Source: Kiritimatiellia bacterium (lineage in GTDB: Bacteria > Verrucomicrobiota > Kiritimatiellia > CAIQIC01 > Lenti-01). From it: DNA of 41,263 bases. Of the stretch, positions 7,585 through 15,183 are shown in pieces (the first letter of the stretch is position 1; the number at the start of each line of letters is the position of its first letter). The stretch lies in assembly GCA_017458625.1 (NCBI GenBank), contig JAFTAH010000003.1, forward strand, positions 1 through 41,263, in the 5' to 3' direction. A program made the translations under genes and the position numbers. A model generated the notes under the pieces. The model did not search any database. It had not been told where the DNA came from and saw nothing but the letters and a program-made list of their open reading frames with translations.

Positions 7585-8841
7585 TTATTCGGGGGGTGGG
7601 GGCGCGGGGAGGGCGAGGTGGTCGGGGGTGGCGTTCGGGTCGTGCTGCTTGAGGGCGGGGAAGGCGCGCAGGAGGTCCTGGGGAATGGGCACGTCTGGAC
7701 AGGAGCGGACGCGATGGGCGGCGACTTGCCAGGCGAGGATGTCGTTGTCGGCGGCGAGCCAGGCGCGGGCGAGCTGGTCGAGGATGGCGGAGCGGACCGG
7801 TTCAGGCTGGTCCAGGGCGTGTTCCCAGGCGTGTTCGAGGGTCTTGGCGGCGAGGGGGGCGTCGCCAAGGGCCAGCTGGATGGCGCCGAGGGTTTCGAGG
7901 TAGATGGGGTTGTCGGGGACGGCGTCGCAGGCGAGGCGGGCATGGCGGAGGGCGGTCGGCAGGTCGTTGCCCGCTTGGAAGAGGGCGTAGGCGAGGTTGT
8001 TGTGGAGGCGTGGGTTGTCCGGGGCCAGCGGGAGGGTCTGTTCGTAGAGGGGGGCGGCCTGGGCAGGTTGGCCGCGCTGGACGAGGATGTTGGCGCGGCC
8101 GAGCAGGGCCAGGGCGAGCTCCTGGGGCGGCAGGTCGGAGGCCGCGAGAGCGGCGTACAGCGCATCTGCCTGGCGGTAGTCGCCCCGGGCGAAGTAGAAG
8201 TCGGCCAGCAGGAGGCGGGAGGCCGGGTCGGCGTGGGCGTCGCGGGCAATCTCGCGGGGGGCGCGGAGGCGCAGGGCGGCATGGCGGAGCGGGGCGCGGC
8301 GGGCAAAGAAGTCGGCGGCGGGAAGGCGGATCCGGGCACCGGGGGTGTTGGTTAAGCCTGAGCCGACGAATTCGATGACTCCGGAGGCCTGGTCCCAGCC
8401 GACGGGGATGGCCAGTTCGGCGGGGGCGCGGGCGGGGCGGGCGGCACGGGGGGGCGGCAGCACGAGGAGCAGGACTTCGCCCTGGCCGAGGGCGTTCCAG
8501 AGGCCGTCGGAATCCGCCCGGACGGCGGCGGGCAGGAGTTCGCGGGCCATGGCGGACCGCCGGAATTCGCCCATGGCGATGCGTCCGGGCGGCATGGTGG
8601 CCGGGATGAGGCGCGCGAGTTCCTCGGCGGTCGGAGGGGTGCCATAGGCGGAGAAGAACGCGTCCAGGACGGCCTGGTCCGGGCGCGCATGGCCGGACAG
8701 CGCAGGGGCAGGTGTCTGGCGCAGGCCACGGTAGGTGTCCGTCCGGACGATGGGCTGGCGTGGGAGGGTGGAGCAGCCGGCCGCCAGCACCAGTAGTAGC
8801 AGGGCCGGCAGGAGCAGCGGCGCGTGGAGCCTGCGGCGCAC
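7585..8841 (-). CDS. TPR lipoprotein with degenerate C39-like (PA2778-type) domain
   Basis: A 418-residue protein with lipobox LAAGC (C23). Residues about 30-205 have the layout of C39-like papain-fold domains of PA2778-type peptidases: a helix after the expected nucleophile position, TAEELARLIP, EVLLLVLPP, then a strand ending GWDQASGVIEFVGSG. The usual Cys (QCGPAAL-type motif) aligns with HARPDQA and the usual His before the GYD-type strand aligns with Glu (PAELAIPVGWD). Neither catalytic residue seems present. TPR-like helices fill about 210-400 (RGDYRQADALYAAL, RGQPAQAAPLYEQTL, DNPRLHNNLAYALF). It lies 48 bp after the BON gene in an operon with a serpin. It is probably an envelope scaffold or a peptide-binding pseudoenzyme. 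The C39 assignment is from pattern memory only. Confidence 0.7.
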   Translation of the reverse strand: MRRRLHAPLLLPALLLLVLAAGCSTLPRQPIVRTDTYRGLRQTPAPALSGHARPDQAVLDAFFSAYGTPPTAEELARLIPATMPPGRIAMGEFRRSAMARELLPAAVRADSDGLWNALGQGEVLLLVLPPPRAARPARAPAELAIPVGWDQASGVIEFVGSGLTNTPGARIRLPAADFFARRAPLRHAALRLRAPREIARDAHADPASRLLLADFYFARGDYRQADALYAALAASDLPPQELALALLGRANILVQRGQPAQAAPLYEQTLPLAPDNPRLHNNLAYALFQAGNDLPTALRHARLACDAVPDNPIYLETLGAIQLALGDAPLAAKTLEHAWEHALDQPEPVRSAILDQLARAWLAADNDILAWQVAAHRVRSCPDVPIPQDLLRAFPALKQHDPNATPDHLALPAPPPPE

Positions 8842-8889
8842 GGACGGCCTCTGGGCGAAGGCTCTCCTGGGGCGCGCGGAAGAGTCCGG

Positions 8890-9201
8890 CTAGCGGATGG
8901 TGAGGTTGTCGACGACCTGGGCGACGCCGTCCGTGGCATCGACGATGCTGAGGATGCGAGCGCGCTGGGCGGCGTTTCTGACCGTGCCGTAGACCGTGGC
9001 GACGCTGTTCTCGACCTGCACGGAAACGGCGAGGTCGCTCAGCATCGTGTCGCGGCCCAGACGTTCCATGGCGGCACTGGCGATGGCGCGATCGGAGCCG
9101 GGCTCGGGGATAAACTCCTCGCGGAGCGCCTGGCAGCCGACGGCGGCGAGCGCGGCGGCGGACACGAGGGCGAGCAGGAAGGCGTGGAACTGTTTTTTCA
9201 T
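8890..9201 (-). CDS. BON-domain lipoprotein
   Basis: A 103-residue protein. Lipobox AVGC (C23) follows a K-rich start and a hydrophobic core. The rest is a single BON domain (residues about 35-103: AIASAAMERLGRDTMLSDLAV, VQVENSVATVYGTVRNAAQR, DATDGVAQVVDNLTI), with the typical beta-strand then V-G-V pattern. BON domains bind phospholipid or other envelope partners, as in OsmY and Kbp-type proteins. The start overlaps the serpin stop as ATGA, so translation is probably coupled. Being a lipoprotein, it should sit on the periplasmic face of a membrane. Confidence 0.85.
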   Translation of the reverse strand: MKKQFHAFLLALVSAAALAAVGCQALREEFIPEPGSDRAIASAAMERLGRDTMLSDLAVSVQVENSVATVYGTVRNAAQRARILSIVDATDGVAQVVDNLTIR

Positions 9202-10640
9202 GGAGAGACCTCAAGGGTTGGAGACGGGGTGGAAGGTTCGGACAGGGGAGTTGCCGGGGCGACGACAGGGGAGAGGACTTCGGGAGTGGCGTCAGGTTCG
9301 GCGGGGGCGGGAGAAGACAAATCCGAGGCGTCTGGGGCGGGGGCGGGCTCCGCTGCCGGGGCGGCGGCTTCAGACGTGGCATCGGACTCCGCAGACGGTT
9401 CCGCAGTGGACGGCATGGCCGAGGCATCGGGGGTGAAGCCGTCCGGGCGGTCCAGGCGTCCGATGAAGAGGATGGAGCCAGAGGCCGCTTCCGTGATGGC
9501 ATAGAGGAAGGGGTGGTCGGCGTGGAAGACGACGGGGGGGGCTGGGCGGCGAATGGACTTGAGGGTCGCGATGGCGGTGGCGGCGGCGGCCTTCGTGCCC
9601 GTCTCGTCGACCTGCACGCGGGCGGCATGGAGGACGTAGGCCAGGGGCATTCCCGGCAGCATGCCGGCCCCCATGGGGGAGAAGTCGGCGCGTTCGTCGA
9701 AGGCGTGCTCGATGCCTAGCGCCACGAGGGCGCGATGTAGGTCGGAGGGGCCCCAGGCCGCATCGAAGCGCGGCAGCTGCACGTCCACCTGCCGGGACTC
9801 GGCGGCGTCCGCCCAGGCCTCCCATTCTGTTTCCAGGCGCCGCTCGAGGTCGGCCAGTGACGTCCCCTTGCGCGGGAGAACCACGCGCATCTCGATTTCC
9901 TCGCCGGCGTAGGGGAGCCGGAGCAGCTGCATGTCGGGGAGGTCGGCAATCGAGAAGCGGGCCAGCTGGGCCATCATCGGGGCCGTGCCCGGGGTGCCGT
10001 CCGCCAGCGTGAACGGGCGCGGTGACGTATCCTCTGGCGTGAAAGGGTGCTTCCAGAAGCCCTGGAACGCAATGGCGTTGATGAGGACGATGGGGGGCGA
10101 GCCGGCCAGGTCGTCGGGGGACAGCAGGCGGGGGATGAGGCCCTCCGTGCGGTCTCGGACCCAGGCGTTGAGGTAGTCGGCGGCGACATCCGGGTGACCG
10201 AAGTCGAGCGGGGCGGTCTCGGCGTGATAGGCGGCGCGGGCCAGGGCGGCGAACGGCTCGGCGGGCGGAGCGCCGGCGGCGGTCCAGATGCCGTTGGCAA
10301 CGCCGAGATGGCCGCCGCCGGCCGCCGCCTGGGCCATCCAGTCGCCGTTCTTGAGCGCAAAATAACCCGGTACGTCCGCGACGCCTTCGGGCACCACGGC
10401 GGAGAGGATTTGCGCCGCCGTCTGTCCTTGCGCCCCGGCGGCGGCCAGGGCGAGGGCCTGGGCGATGCCATAGGGCGAAAGCACCAGGTTTTCCGCAGGT
10501 TCCGGGCCGGCGGCCAGCGTGGAATAGAGACGCAGGGCAAAGGCATCCGGTGCGGAATCGCCCCAGGCCAGGCCCGCCGCGAGAAGCGCGGCACCAGCCA
10601 GCATCGACAACAACTGAATTCGTTTCGTCATCGCCTTCAT
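9198..10640 (-). CDS. Secreted serpin (serine protease inhibitor family I4)
   Basis: A 480-residue protein from the ATG at 10640, preceded by AGGAAG. A signal peptide (KRIQLLSMLAGAALLAAGLAWG) ends near residue 27. Serpin landmarks are clear: NLVLSPYGIAQALALAAAGA, LINAIAFQGFWKHPF, the hinge DETGTKAAAATA (residues 345-356) and HPFLYAITEAASGSILFIGR. An alanine-rich hinge is typical of inhibitory serpins. The scissile bond should fall in TLKSIRRP (359-366). The loop seems slightly longer than in alpha-1-antitrypsin, so P1 is uncertain, but the basic residues suggest trypsin- or subtilisin-like targets. Residues 401-480 are an extra Pro/Ala/Ser/Glu-rich tail. It is the first gene of the envelope operon and overlaps the BON gene by 4 bp. 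Confidence 0.93.
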   Translation of the reverse strand: MKAMTKRIQLLSMLAGAALLAAGLAWGDSAPDAFALRLYSTLAAGPEPAENLVLSPYGIAQALALAAAGAQGQTAAQILSAVVPEGVADVPGYFALKNGDWMAQAAAGGGHLGVANGIWTAAGAPPAEPFAALARAAYHAETAPLDFGHPDVAADYLNAWVRDRTEGLIPRLLSPDDLAGSPPIVLINAIAFQGFWKHPFTPEDTSPRPFTLADGTPGTAPMMAQLARFSIADLPDMQLLRLPYAGEEIEMRVVLPRKGTSLADLERRLETEWEAWADAAESRQVDVQLPRFDAAWGPSDLHRALVALGIEHAFDERADFSPMGAGMLPGMPLAYVLHAARVQVDETGTKAAAATAIATLKSIRRPAPPVVFHADHPFLYAITEAASGSILFIGRLDRPDGFTPDASAMPSTAEPSAESDATSEAAAPAAEPAPAPDASDLSSPAPAEPDATPEVLSPVVAPATPLSEPSTPSPTLEVSP

Positions 10641-11113
10641 TATCCATTCTTCCTGCCCAAAAGCAAACGGAAAACGCGGACGTGCGCGGAGGGCGCATCG
10701 GGTTGTTTGCAAAAGAGGAAACACCTGGGTTGCGTGGCGCCGCTTTTGTCCCGTTGACTCTGCAGTTTCCGGCTGCTCGCCAGGAAGGCCTTCCCGGTAG
10801 GGCCGGCCACCGGGCGGCAAACGGGGGGCAGAGAGGCGGGCGCCCTCTCCATCCGAGAGTGTCGAGATGGCCGATATTTTTCGAGATTTTCGAAGGATTT
10901 TCCGAAACTGACACAGCCTTCCGGGGCCCGTTCCTCTGGGCCATGGAAGTCAGATGAAAAGGCCGTGGCTGACGGAGGGGCCGGGAAAAGGGGAGGAGGC
11001 GGTGGGGGGCGGTGCCGCTAAAGCGTTTCACGGGCGGGATCACTTTATTCTTTCCCGGGACAGGGGGGGTATGGTGTAATTCGAAGGCATTCTTCTATAT
11101 TAGGGAGTTCCGC
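10641..11113. other. Divergent intergenic region (serpin / aldehyde dehydrogenase)
   Basis: 473 bases without a gene. It includes the perfect palindrome GGAAGGCCTTCC (10783-10794), a neighbouring dyad CCGGT/ACCGG (10794-10813), and an AT-richer stretch around 10870-10910 with repeated TTTTCGA/TTTTCCGA words. A G-run followed by TATGGT (11063-11075) and a TATATT (11096-11101) lie shortly before the aldehyde dehydrogenase start. Either could be a -10 element, but neither has a good -35. Confidence 0.5.
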
Positions 11114-12604
11114 ATGAAACTGACCGACCAAGACCTGGAAGCCATCGCGCAACGCATTGCCTCGGACATTCGGGGGGGGCATCGTCCCGTGCCGTTTGCG
11201 CCGGTGCAGCCCGTGGCGGGCGCGGCCGCCGGGGGGAGCAAGGCGCCGCCGGCCTCGGCGTATGCCATGCAGCCGGGGGACATGGGGGTGTTCCAGACGG
11301 TGGACGAGGCGGTGGCGGCGGTGCGGAAGGCGTTTCCCGTCTTCACCAACCTGCCGCTGGACGTGAGGCGGCGGATCATCGAGTCGATCAAGTCCACGAT
11401 GCGCGAGAACTCGGCCCAGCTGGCGCGGGAGGCCGTGGACGAGACGCGCTACGGGCGGTTCGAGGACAAGGTGGCCAAGAACGCGCTGGCCATCGAGAAG
11501 TCGGTGGGCATCGAGGGCTTGCAGGCGACGGCCTTCACCGGGGAGCATGGGCTGACGCTGGTCGAATATGCGCCGTATGGGGTCATCGGGTCCATCACGC
11601 CGACGACGAATCCGGTTGCGACGCTCATCAGCAACTCGATCTGCATGCTGTCGGCGGGCAACGTGGTGCTCTTCAGCGTGCATCCGGCGGCGCGGCTGGT
11701 GTCGATTCACACGATTGTGCTGCTGAACAAGGCGATCGTGGCGGCCGGGGGGCCTCCGAATGTGGTGGCGTGCATTCTGAATCCGACGACGGAGGCGGCG
11801 GGGCAGATCATGCATCATCCGGGCATCCGCGTGCTGGCCGTGACGGGCGGCGAAGGGGTGGTCCATGCCGCGATGAACGCCGGCAAGCGCGCCATCTGCG
11901 CGGGGCCGGGCAATCCGCCCGTGGTGGTCGACGAGACGGCGGACATCGAGAATGCCGCGAAGTCCATCGTGATGGGGGCGTCCTTCGACAACAACCTGAT
12001 CTGCATCGAGGAAAAGGAGACGGTGGTCGTGCAGTCGGTGGCCGACCAGCTGATTCAGGCGATGCTCCGCAACAACGCGGTGCTGATTCCGCGGGACAAG
12101 ATCGGGGCGATGGAGCAGGTGGTCTTCTCCAAGATCAACGGGCCGCGGGCGAAGGCGGTCATCAACAAGAAGTGGATTGGCAAGAACGCGGCGGACATTC
12201 TGGCGGAGATCGGGATTTCGGCGCCGGCGAGCACGCGGCTGGCCATCTGCGATGTGCCGAACGACCATCCGCTGCTGTGGACCGAGCAGATGATGCCGGT
12301 GATGCCCATCACGCGGGCGCGCGACGCCAACACGGCGATCGACCTGGCGCTGGAGATGGAGGAGCAGTGCTATCATACGGCGTGCATGCATTCGCGCAAC
12401 ATCGACAACCTGTCGCGCATGGCGAAGCTCTGCAACTGCTCGATCTTCGTGAAGAACGGGCCTTCGCTGAACGGGCTGGGCTTCGGCGGGGAGGGCTACG
12501 CGAGCTTCACCATCGCGTCGCCGACAGGCGAGGGCATCACGACCTCGGTGTCGTTCTCGCGGATTCGGCGGTGCACGCTGGTAGACCGGCTGCGGATCGT
12601 GTAG
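11114..12604 (+). CDS. CoA-acylating aldehyde dehydrogenase, PduP/EutE type
   Basis: A 496-residue protein that should convert an aldehyde, NAD+ and CoA to acyl-CoA. The ALDH body is clear (SITPTTNPVATLISNSICMLSAGN, AVTGGEGVV, catalytic region SFDNNLICIEEKE with Cys297). The closing portion (MPVMPITRARD, KNGPSLNGLGFGGEGYASFTIASPTGEG) matches PduP/EutE rather than classical ALDH. The first ~20 residues (LTDQDLEAIAQRIASDI) form a short amphipathic helix followed by a Gly/Pro/Ala-rich linker. This is the arrangement of encapsulation peptides for bacterial microcompartments. No shell (BMC) protein, diol dehydratase or aldolase is in the window, so any partner compartment must be encoded elsewhere. 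It stands alone between two oppositely directed runs. Confidence 0.88.
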   Translation: MKLTDQDLEAIAQRIASDIRGGHRPVPFAPVQPVAGAAAGGSKAPPASAYAMQPGDMGVFQTVDEAVAAVRKAFPVFTNLPLDVRRRIIESIKSTMRENSAQLAREAVDETRYGRFEDKVAKNALAIEKSVGIEGLQATAFTGEHGLTLVEYAPYGVIGSITPTTNPVATLISNSICMLSAGNVVLFSVHPAARLVSIHTIVLLNKAIVAAGGPPNVVACILNPTTEAAGQIMHHPGIRVLAVTGGEGVVHAAMNAGKRAICAGPGNPPVVVDETADIENAAKSIVMGASFDNNLICIEEKETVVVQSVADQLIQAMLRNNAVLIPRDKIGAMEQVVFSKINGPRAKAVINKKWIGKNAADILAEIGISAPASTRLAICDVPNDHPLLWTEQMMPVMPITRARDANTAIDLALEMEEQCYHTACMHSRNIDNLSRMAKLCNCSIFVKNGPSLNGLGFGGEGYASFTIASPTGEGITTSVSFSRIRRCTLVDRLRIV

Positions 12605-12625
12605 GAGGGGGCGAGCAATTCCTGG

Positions 12626-12687
12626 ATTGTCTAGATTTTCTAGATATCTAGATGTCTAGGATTCTAGGAGGCTAGGATTCTAGGAGG
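12626..12687. repeat. CTAG-rich array with 16-bp tandem repeat
   Basis: Seven CTAG tetranucleotides fall between 12631 and 12683. The right part is a direct repeat: GGATTCTAGGAGG at 12659-12671 and 12675-12687. The left part (TCTAGATTTTCTAGATATCTAGA) can fold on itself. It lies between the convergent aldehyde dehydrogenase and hypC genes. CTAG is generally scarce in bacterial DNA. The element resembles the CTAG hairpin after nrdD. Confidence 0.8.
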
Positions 12688-12704
12688 CCCGGGGGGGGGC
12701 GAGC

Positions 12705-12929
12705 TTAGGGGGCGAGGGCGCGGATTTCGGCGAGGGTGGTTTCGGCATCGGCGGGGTCGAGCTTGGTGAGGGCGATGCCGACGTGGACCAGGACGTAGTC
12801 GCCGAGCTGGAGGTCGGGCAGATAGGCGAAGGAGACGTCCTGGCGCACGCCCTCGAAGTCGACGACGCCGGCGCGTTCGAGGCCTTCGCCGCGCACTTCG
12901 ACGACACGCCCTGGAATGGCGAGGCACAT
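12705..12929 (-). CDS. hypC: HypC/HupF-family hydrogenase maturation chaperone
   Basis: A 74-residue protein beginning MCLAIPGRVVEV, the family hallmark in which the N-terminal Cys2 (after Met processing) carries the Fe(CN)2CO intermediate or binds the hydrogenase large subunit. The rest (VDFEGVRQDVSFAYLPDLQLGDYVLVHVGIALTKLD) fits the small beta-barrel, with normal length for the family. Its ATG shares one base with the stop of the upstream gene (TGATG), so translation is probably coupled. No other hyp gene or hydrogenase is nearby, and it is the last gene of the long minus-strand run. The family assignment is firm; a role in hydrogenase assembly needs the rest of the genome. Confidence 0.9.
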   Translation of the reverse strand: MCLAIPGRVVEVRGEGLERAGVVDFEGVRQDVSFAYLPDLQLGDYVLVHVGIALTKLDPADAETTLAEIRALAP

Positions 12930-13402
12930 CAGAAGCCAGGACCTTCGCCCGGGGGGGGCATTCCGGGGGTGCCCGGGGGTGGCGGCGTGCGCTGGATGAC
13001 GCGGAGGGGGAAGCGTAGCTTGAGGTCGTTGTCGAGGAGGATTTCCATCCAGTAGGTGCCGGGCTCGCGGAAGGTGACATTCATGAAGAGCTCGACGTTG
13101 GTCCGGGAGGCTTCGGGGGAGGTGAGCTCGACGGGGATGAGGCGGCCGTCCATGATGACGGTCTCCTGGTCGGGGGCGACGATGCGGGTATGCTGGGTGA
13201 AGGTGCCGAGGCCACTGCACCAGCGGGTGACGATGCAGAGGCGGGGCTGGCGGGAGGGGAAGGTATGGAGCGCGAGAGCGTCGTAGAGGCCGATGAGGAT
13301 GAACTTGCCGTTGCGTTCCTGGCGGACGTCGTCGCAGAGGAGGGCGCTCTGTAGGTCGGGCATCATGGGGGGGAGGGAGTAGTTGGCGGAGTCTTCGGTC
13401 AT
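12929..13402 (-). CDS. DUF6941-type protein of unknown function
   Basis: A 157-residue soluble protein. It has PDLQSALLCDDVRQERNGKFILIGLYDALALHTFPSRQPRLCIVTRW and then a beta-rich body (VIAPD-type strand, REPGTYWMEILLDN, LRFPLRVI). This matches my memory of the DUF6941 family, whose members begin 'P-x-x-x-x-x-LCD-x-V' and have a beta-sandwich-like pattern. The last ~20 residues are Pro/Gly-rich. No signal peptide. The start overlaps the recN stop as ATGA, and the stop overlaps hypC. Function unknown. Confidence 0.65.
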   Translation of the reverse strand: MTEDSANYSLPPMMPDLQSALLCDDVRQERNGKFILIGLYDALALHTFPSRQPRLCIVTRWCSGLGTFTQHTRIVAPDQETVIMDGRLIPVELTSPEASRTNVELFMNVTFREPGTYWMEILLDNDLKLRFPLRVIQRTPPPPGTPGMPPPGEGPGF

Positions 13403-15165
13403 TTTTCAGTTCCTTTCGGGAAAAGGGTGGCCTGGCGGGGCTTGCGCGGGGCGCGTGGGGAGGGGGCTGGAGCGGCCGGGGCATCCTCGTGGGCGCGGCG
13501 AAGGAGGTCGAGGGCCAGGGCATGGGCGGCGTCGCCGTGGCCGGCGATGTCGCCGCCGAGCATCCGGGTGATCTCGGCGGGGCGATCGGCCTCGGGGAGG
13601 ATGCGCACGCGGGTGAGGGTACGGCCGTCCTCGACGTTCTTGGCGACGAGGACATGGTGGCGTCCGTGGGCGGCGACGGGGGCGAGATGGGTGATGGCGA
13701 CGACTTGCCGTGCGGCGGCGGCAGCGGCGAGCTTGCGTCCGACGGCATGGGCCGTCTCGCCGCCGACATTGGCGTCGATCTCGTCGAAGACGAGGACATC
13801 GGTGCGGTCGGCATCGGCCAACACCACCTTGATGGCCAGCATGACGCGCGAGATCTCGCCGCTGGAAGCGATGGCGCGGAGGGGGCGGCGGCCCTCGCCC
13901 TCGTTGGGGGCGAACATCATCTCGACGTGGTCGAGACCTTGCGCGGAAGAGGCGTCGAGGGGCGTCAGCTCCACGTCGAGGCGGCCGTGCTCGAAGCCGA
14001 GTTCGCGGAGTTCGCGGGTGATGGCGGGGCCGAGGCGGGCGGCGGCGGCCTGGCGCCGCTGGCGGAGGGCAAGGCCACGCGTCTGGAGCTCGTGGGCGAG
14101 GCGGGCGAGCTGGGTCTTGGCCTCGGTGCGGCGTTTGTCGCGCGACTTGAGGTCGGCGAGGCGGGCGGAGGAGGTCTGGAGGACGTGCTGGACGTCGGCG
14201 AGCTCCGGGCCGTACTTGCGTTTGAGCCGCTCGTAGGTGGCGATGCGGTTGTCGAGCCATTCGAGGCGTTCGCCATCGCCTTCGAGGCTTTCGGCGCGCC
14301 GCTGGACTTCGGTGGAGAGGGCGGCCAGGGCGTTGGCATGACGGGTCAGCGAATCGGCCCATTCGGCGGCCTCGGGCAGGAGGCGGGCGAGCTCGGGGGC
14401 GTCCTGGAGGGCGCCATGCAGCACGCCGAGGGCCGAGGGTTCGCCTTCGGAGATGGCCTGGACGATTTCCTGGGACAGCTCCAGCACGCGCTGCAAGTTG
14501 CCGAGGATCTCGTGTTCCTGGTGGATGCGGGGTTCCTCGTCGGGGTCGAGGGCGGCTTCGGAGATTTCCTTGACGCGGTATTCGAGGAGGTCGATCTGGG
14601 CGTCGACGTCGCCGACATCGCCTTCGAGCTCGGCCAGGCGGGCCTCCCACTGCCGCTGCTCGTGCCAGGCGGCCTGGTAGGCGGCGAGTTCGGTGGCGTC
14701 GTCGGCCACGGAATCGAGCACGTCAAGCTGGGCGGAGGTCTTGAAGAGAGACTGGTGGTCATGGGGGCCGTGGAGGTCGACAAGGACGCCGCCGAGGCGC
14801 TTCAGGAGGCCGAGGGTGACGGGCGAATCATTCACCGTGGCCCCGCCGCCGCCGGCGGCCTTGACGATGCGCCGGACGAGGAGCGAACCGTCGTCCTCGG
14901 GCTCGACGCCGGCCTCCTCCAGGATGGCCTCGACGGCCTGGCGGGCGGGGCCTTGCAGCTCGAAGCGGGCCTCGACGATGCAGCGGTCCGTGCCGTTGCG
15001 GACGGCACCGGGTTCCGCGCGTTCGCCGAGCAGCAGCGCCAGGGCGCCCATGAGGACCGACTTGCCGGCCCCCGTCTCGCCGGTGATGACGTTGAGGCCG
15101 GGGCCCCATTCCACGGCGGCTTCCTCCACGAGCGCCAGGTTGCGGACTTTCAGCAGCGTGAGCAT
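13399..15165 (-). CDS. recN: DNA repair ATPase RecN
   Basis: A 588-residue SMC-like protein for double-strand-break repair. The N-terminal half-domain carries Walker A GETGAGKS (29-36) after LTLLKVRNLALVEEAAVEWGPG, as in RecN. A Q-loop/LVDLHGPHDHQSL segment follows (canonical RecN 'GQHEHQ' variant). Long coiled-coil stretches fill about 160-380. The C-terminal half has the signature SSGEISRVMLAIKVVLA and Walker B DVLVFDEIDANVGG. The ~30-residue tail is Pro/Arg-rich and ends in QATLFPKGTEK. QATLF resembles a beta-clamp-binding pentapeptide motif, but this is speculative. Normal family length is about 550-560, so the tail explains the excess. Confidence 0.95.
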   Translation of the reverse strand: MLTLLKVRNLALVEEAAVEWGPGLNVITGETGAGKSVLMGALALLLGERAEPGAVRNGTDRCIVEARFELQGPARQAVEAILEEAGVEPEDDGSLLVRRIVKAAGGGGATVNDSPVTLGLLKRLGGVLVDLHGPHDHQSLFKTSAQLDVLDSVADDATELAAYQAAWHEQRQWEARLAELEGDVGDVDAQIDLLEYRVKEISEAALDPDEEPRIHQEHEILGNLQRVLELSQEIVQAISEGEPSALGVLHGALQDAPELARLLPEAAEWADSLTRHANALAALSTEVQRRAESLEGDGERLEWLDNRIATYERLKRKYGPELADVQHVLQTSSARLADLKSRDKRRTEAKTQLARLAHELQTRGLALRQRRQAAAARLGPAITRELRELGFEHGRLDVELTPLDASSAQGLDHVEMMFAPNEGEGRRPLRAIASSGEISRVMLAIKVVLADADRTDVLVFDEIDANVGGETAHAVGRKLAAAAAARQVVAITHLAPVAAHGRHHVLVAKNVEDGRTLTRVRILPEADRPAEITRMLGGDIAGHGDAAHALALDLLRRAHEDAPAAPAPSPRAPRKPRQATLFPKGTEK

Positions 15166-15183
15166 GACGGGGGAGGGGGGGGG

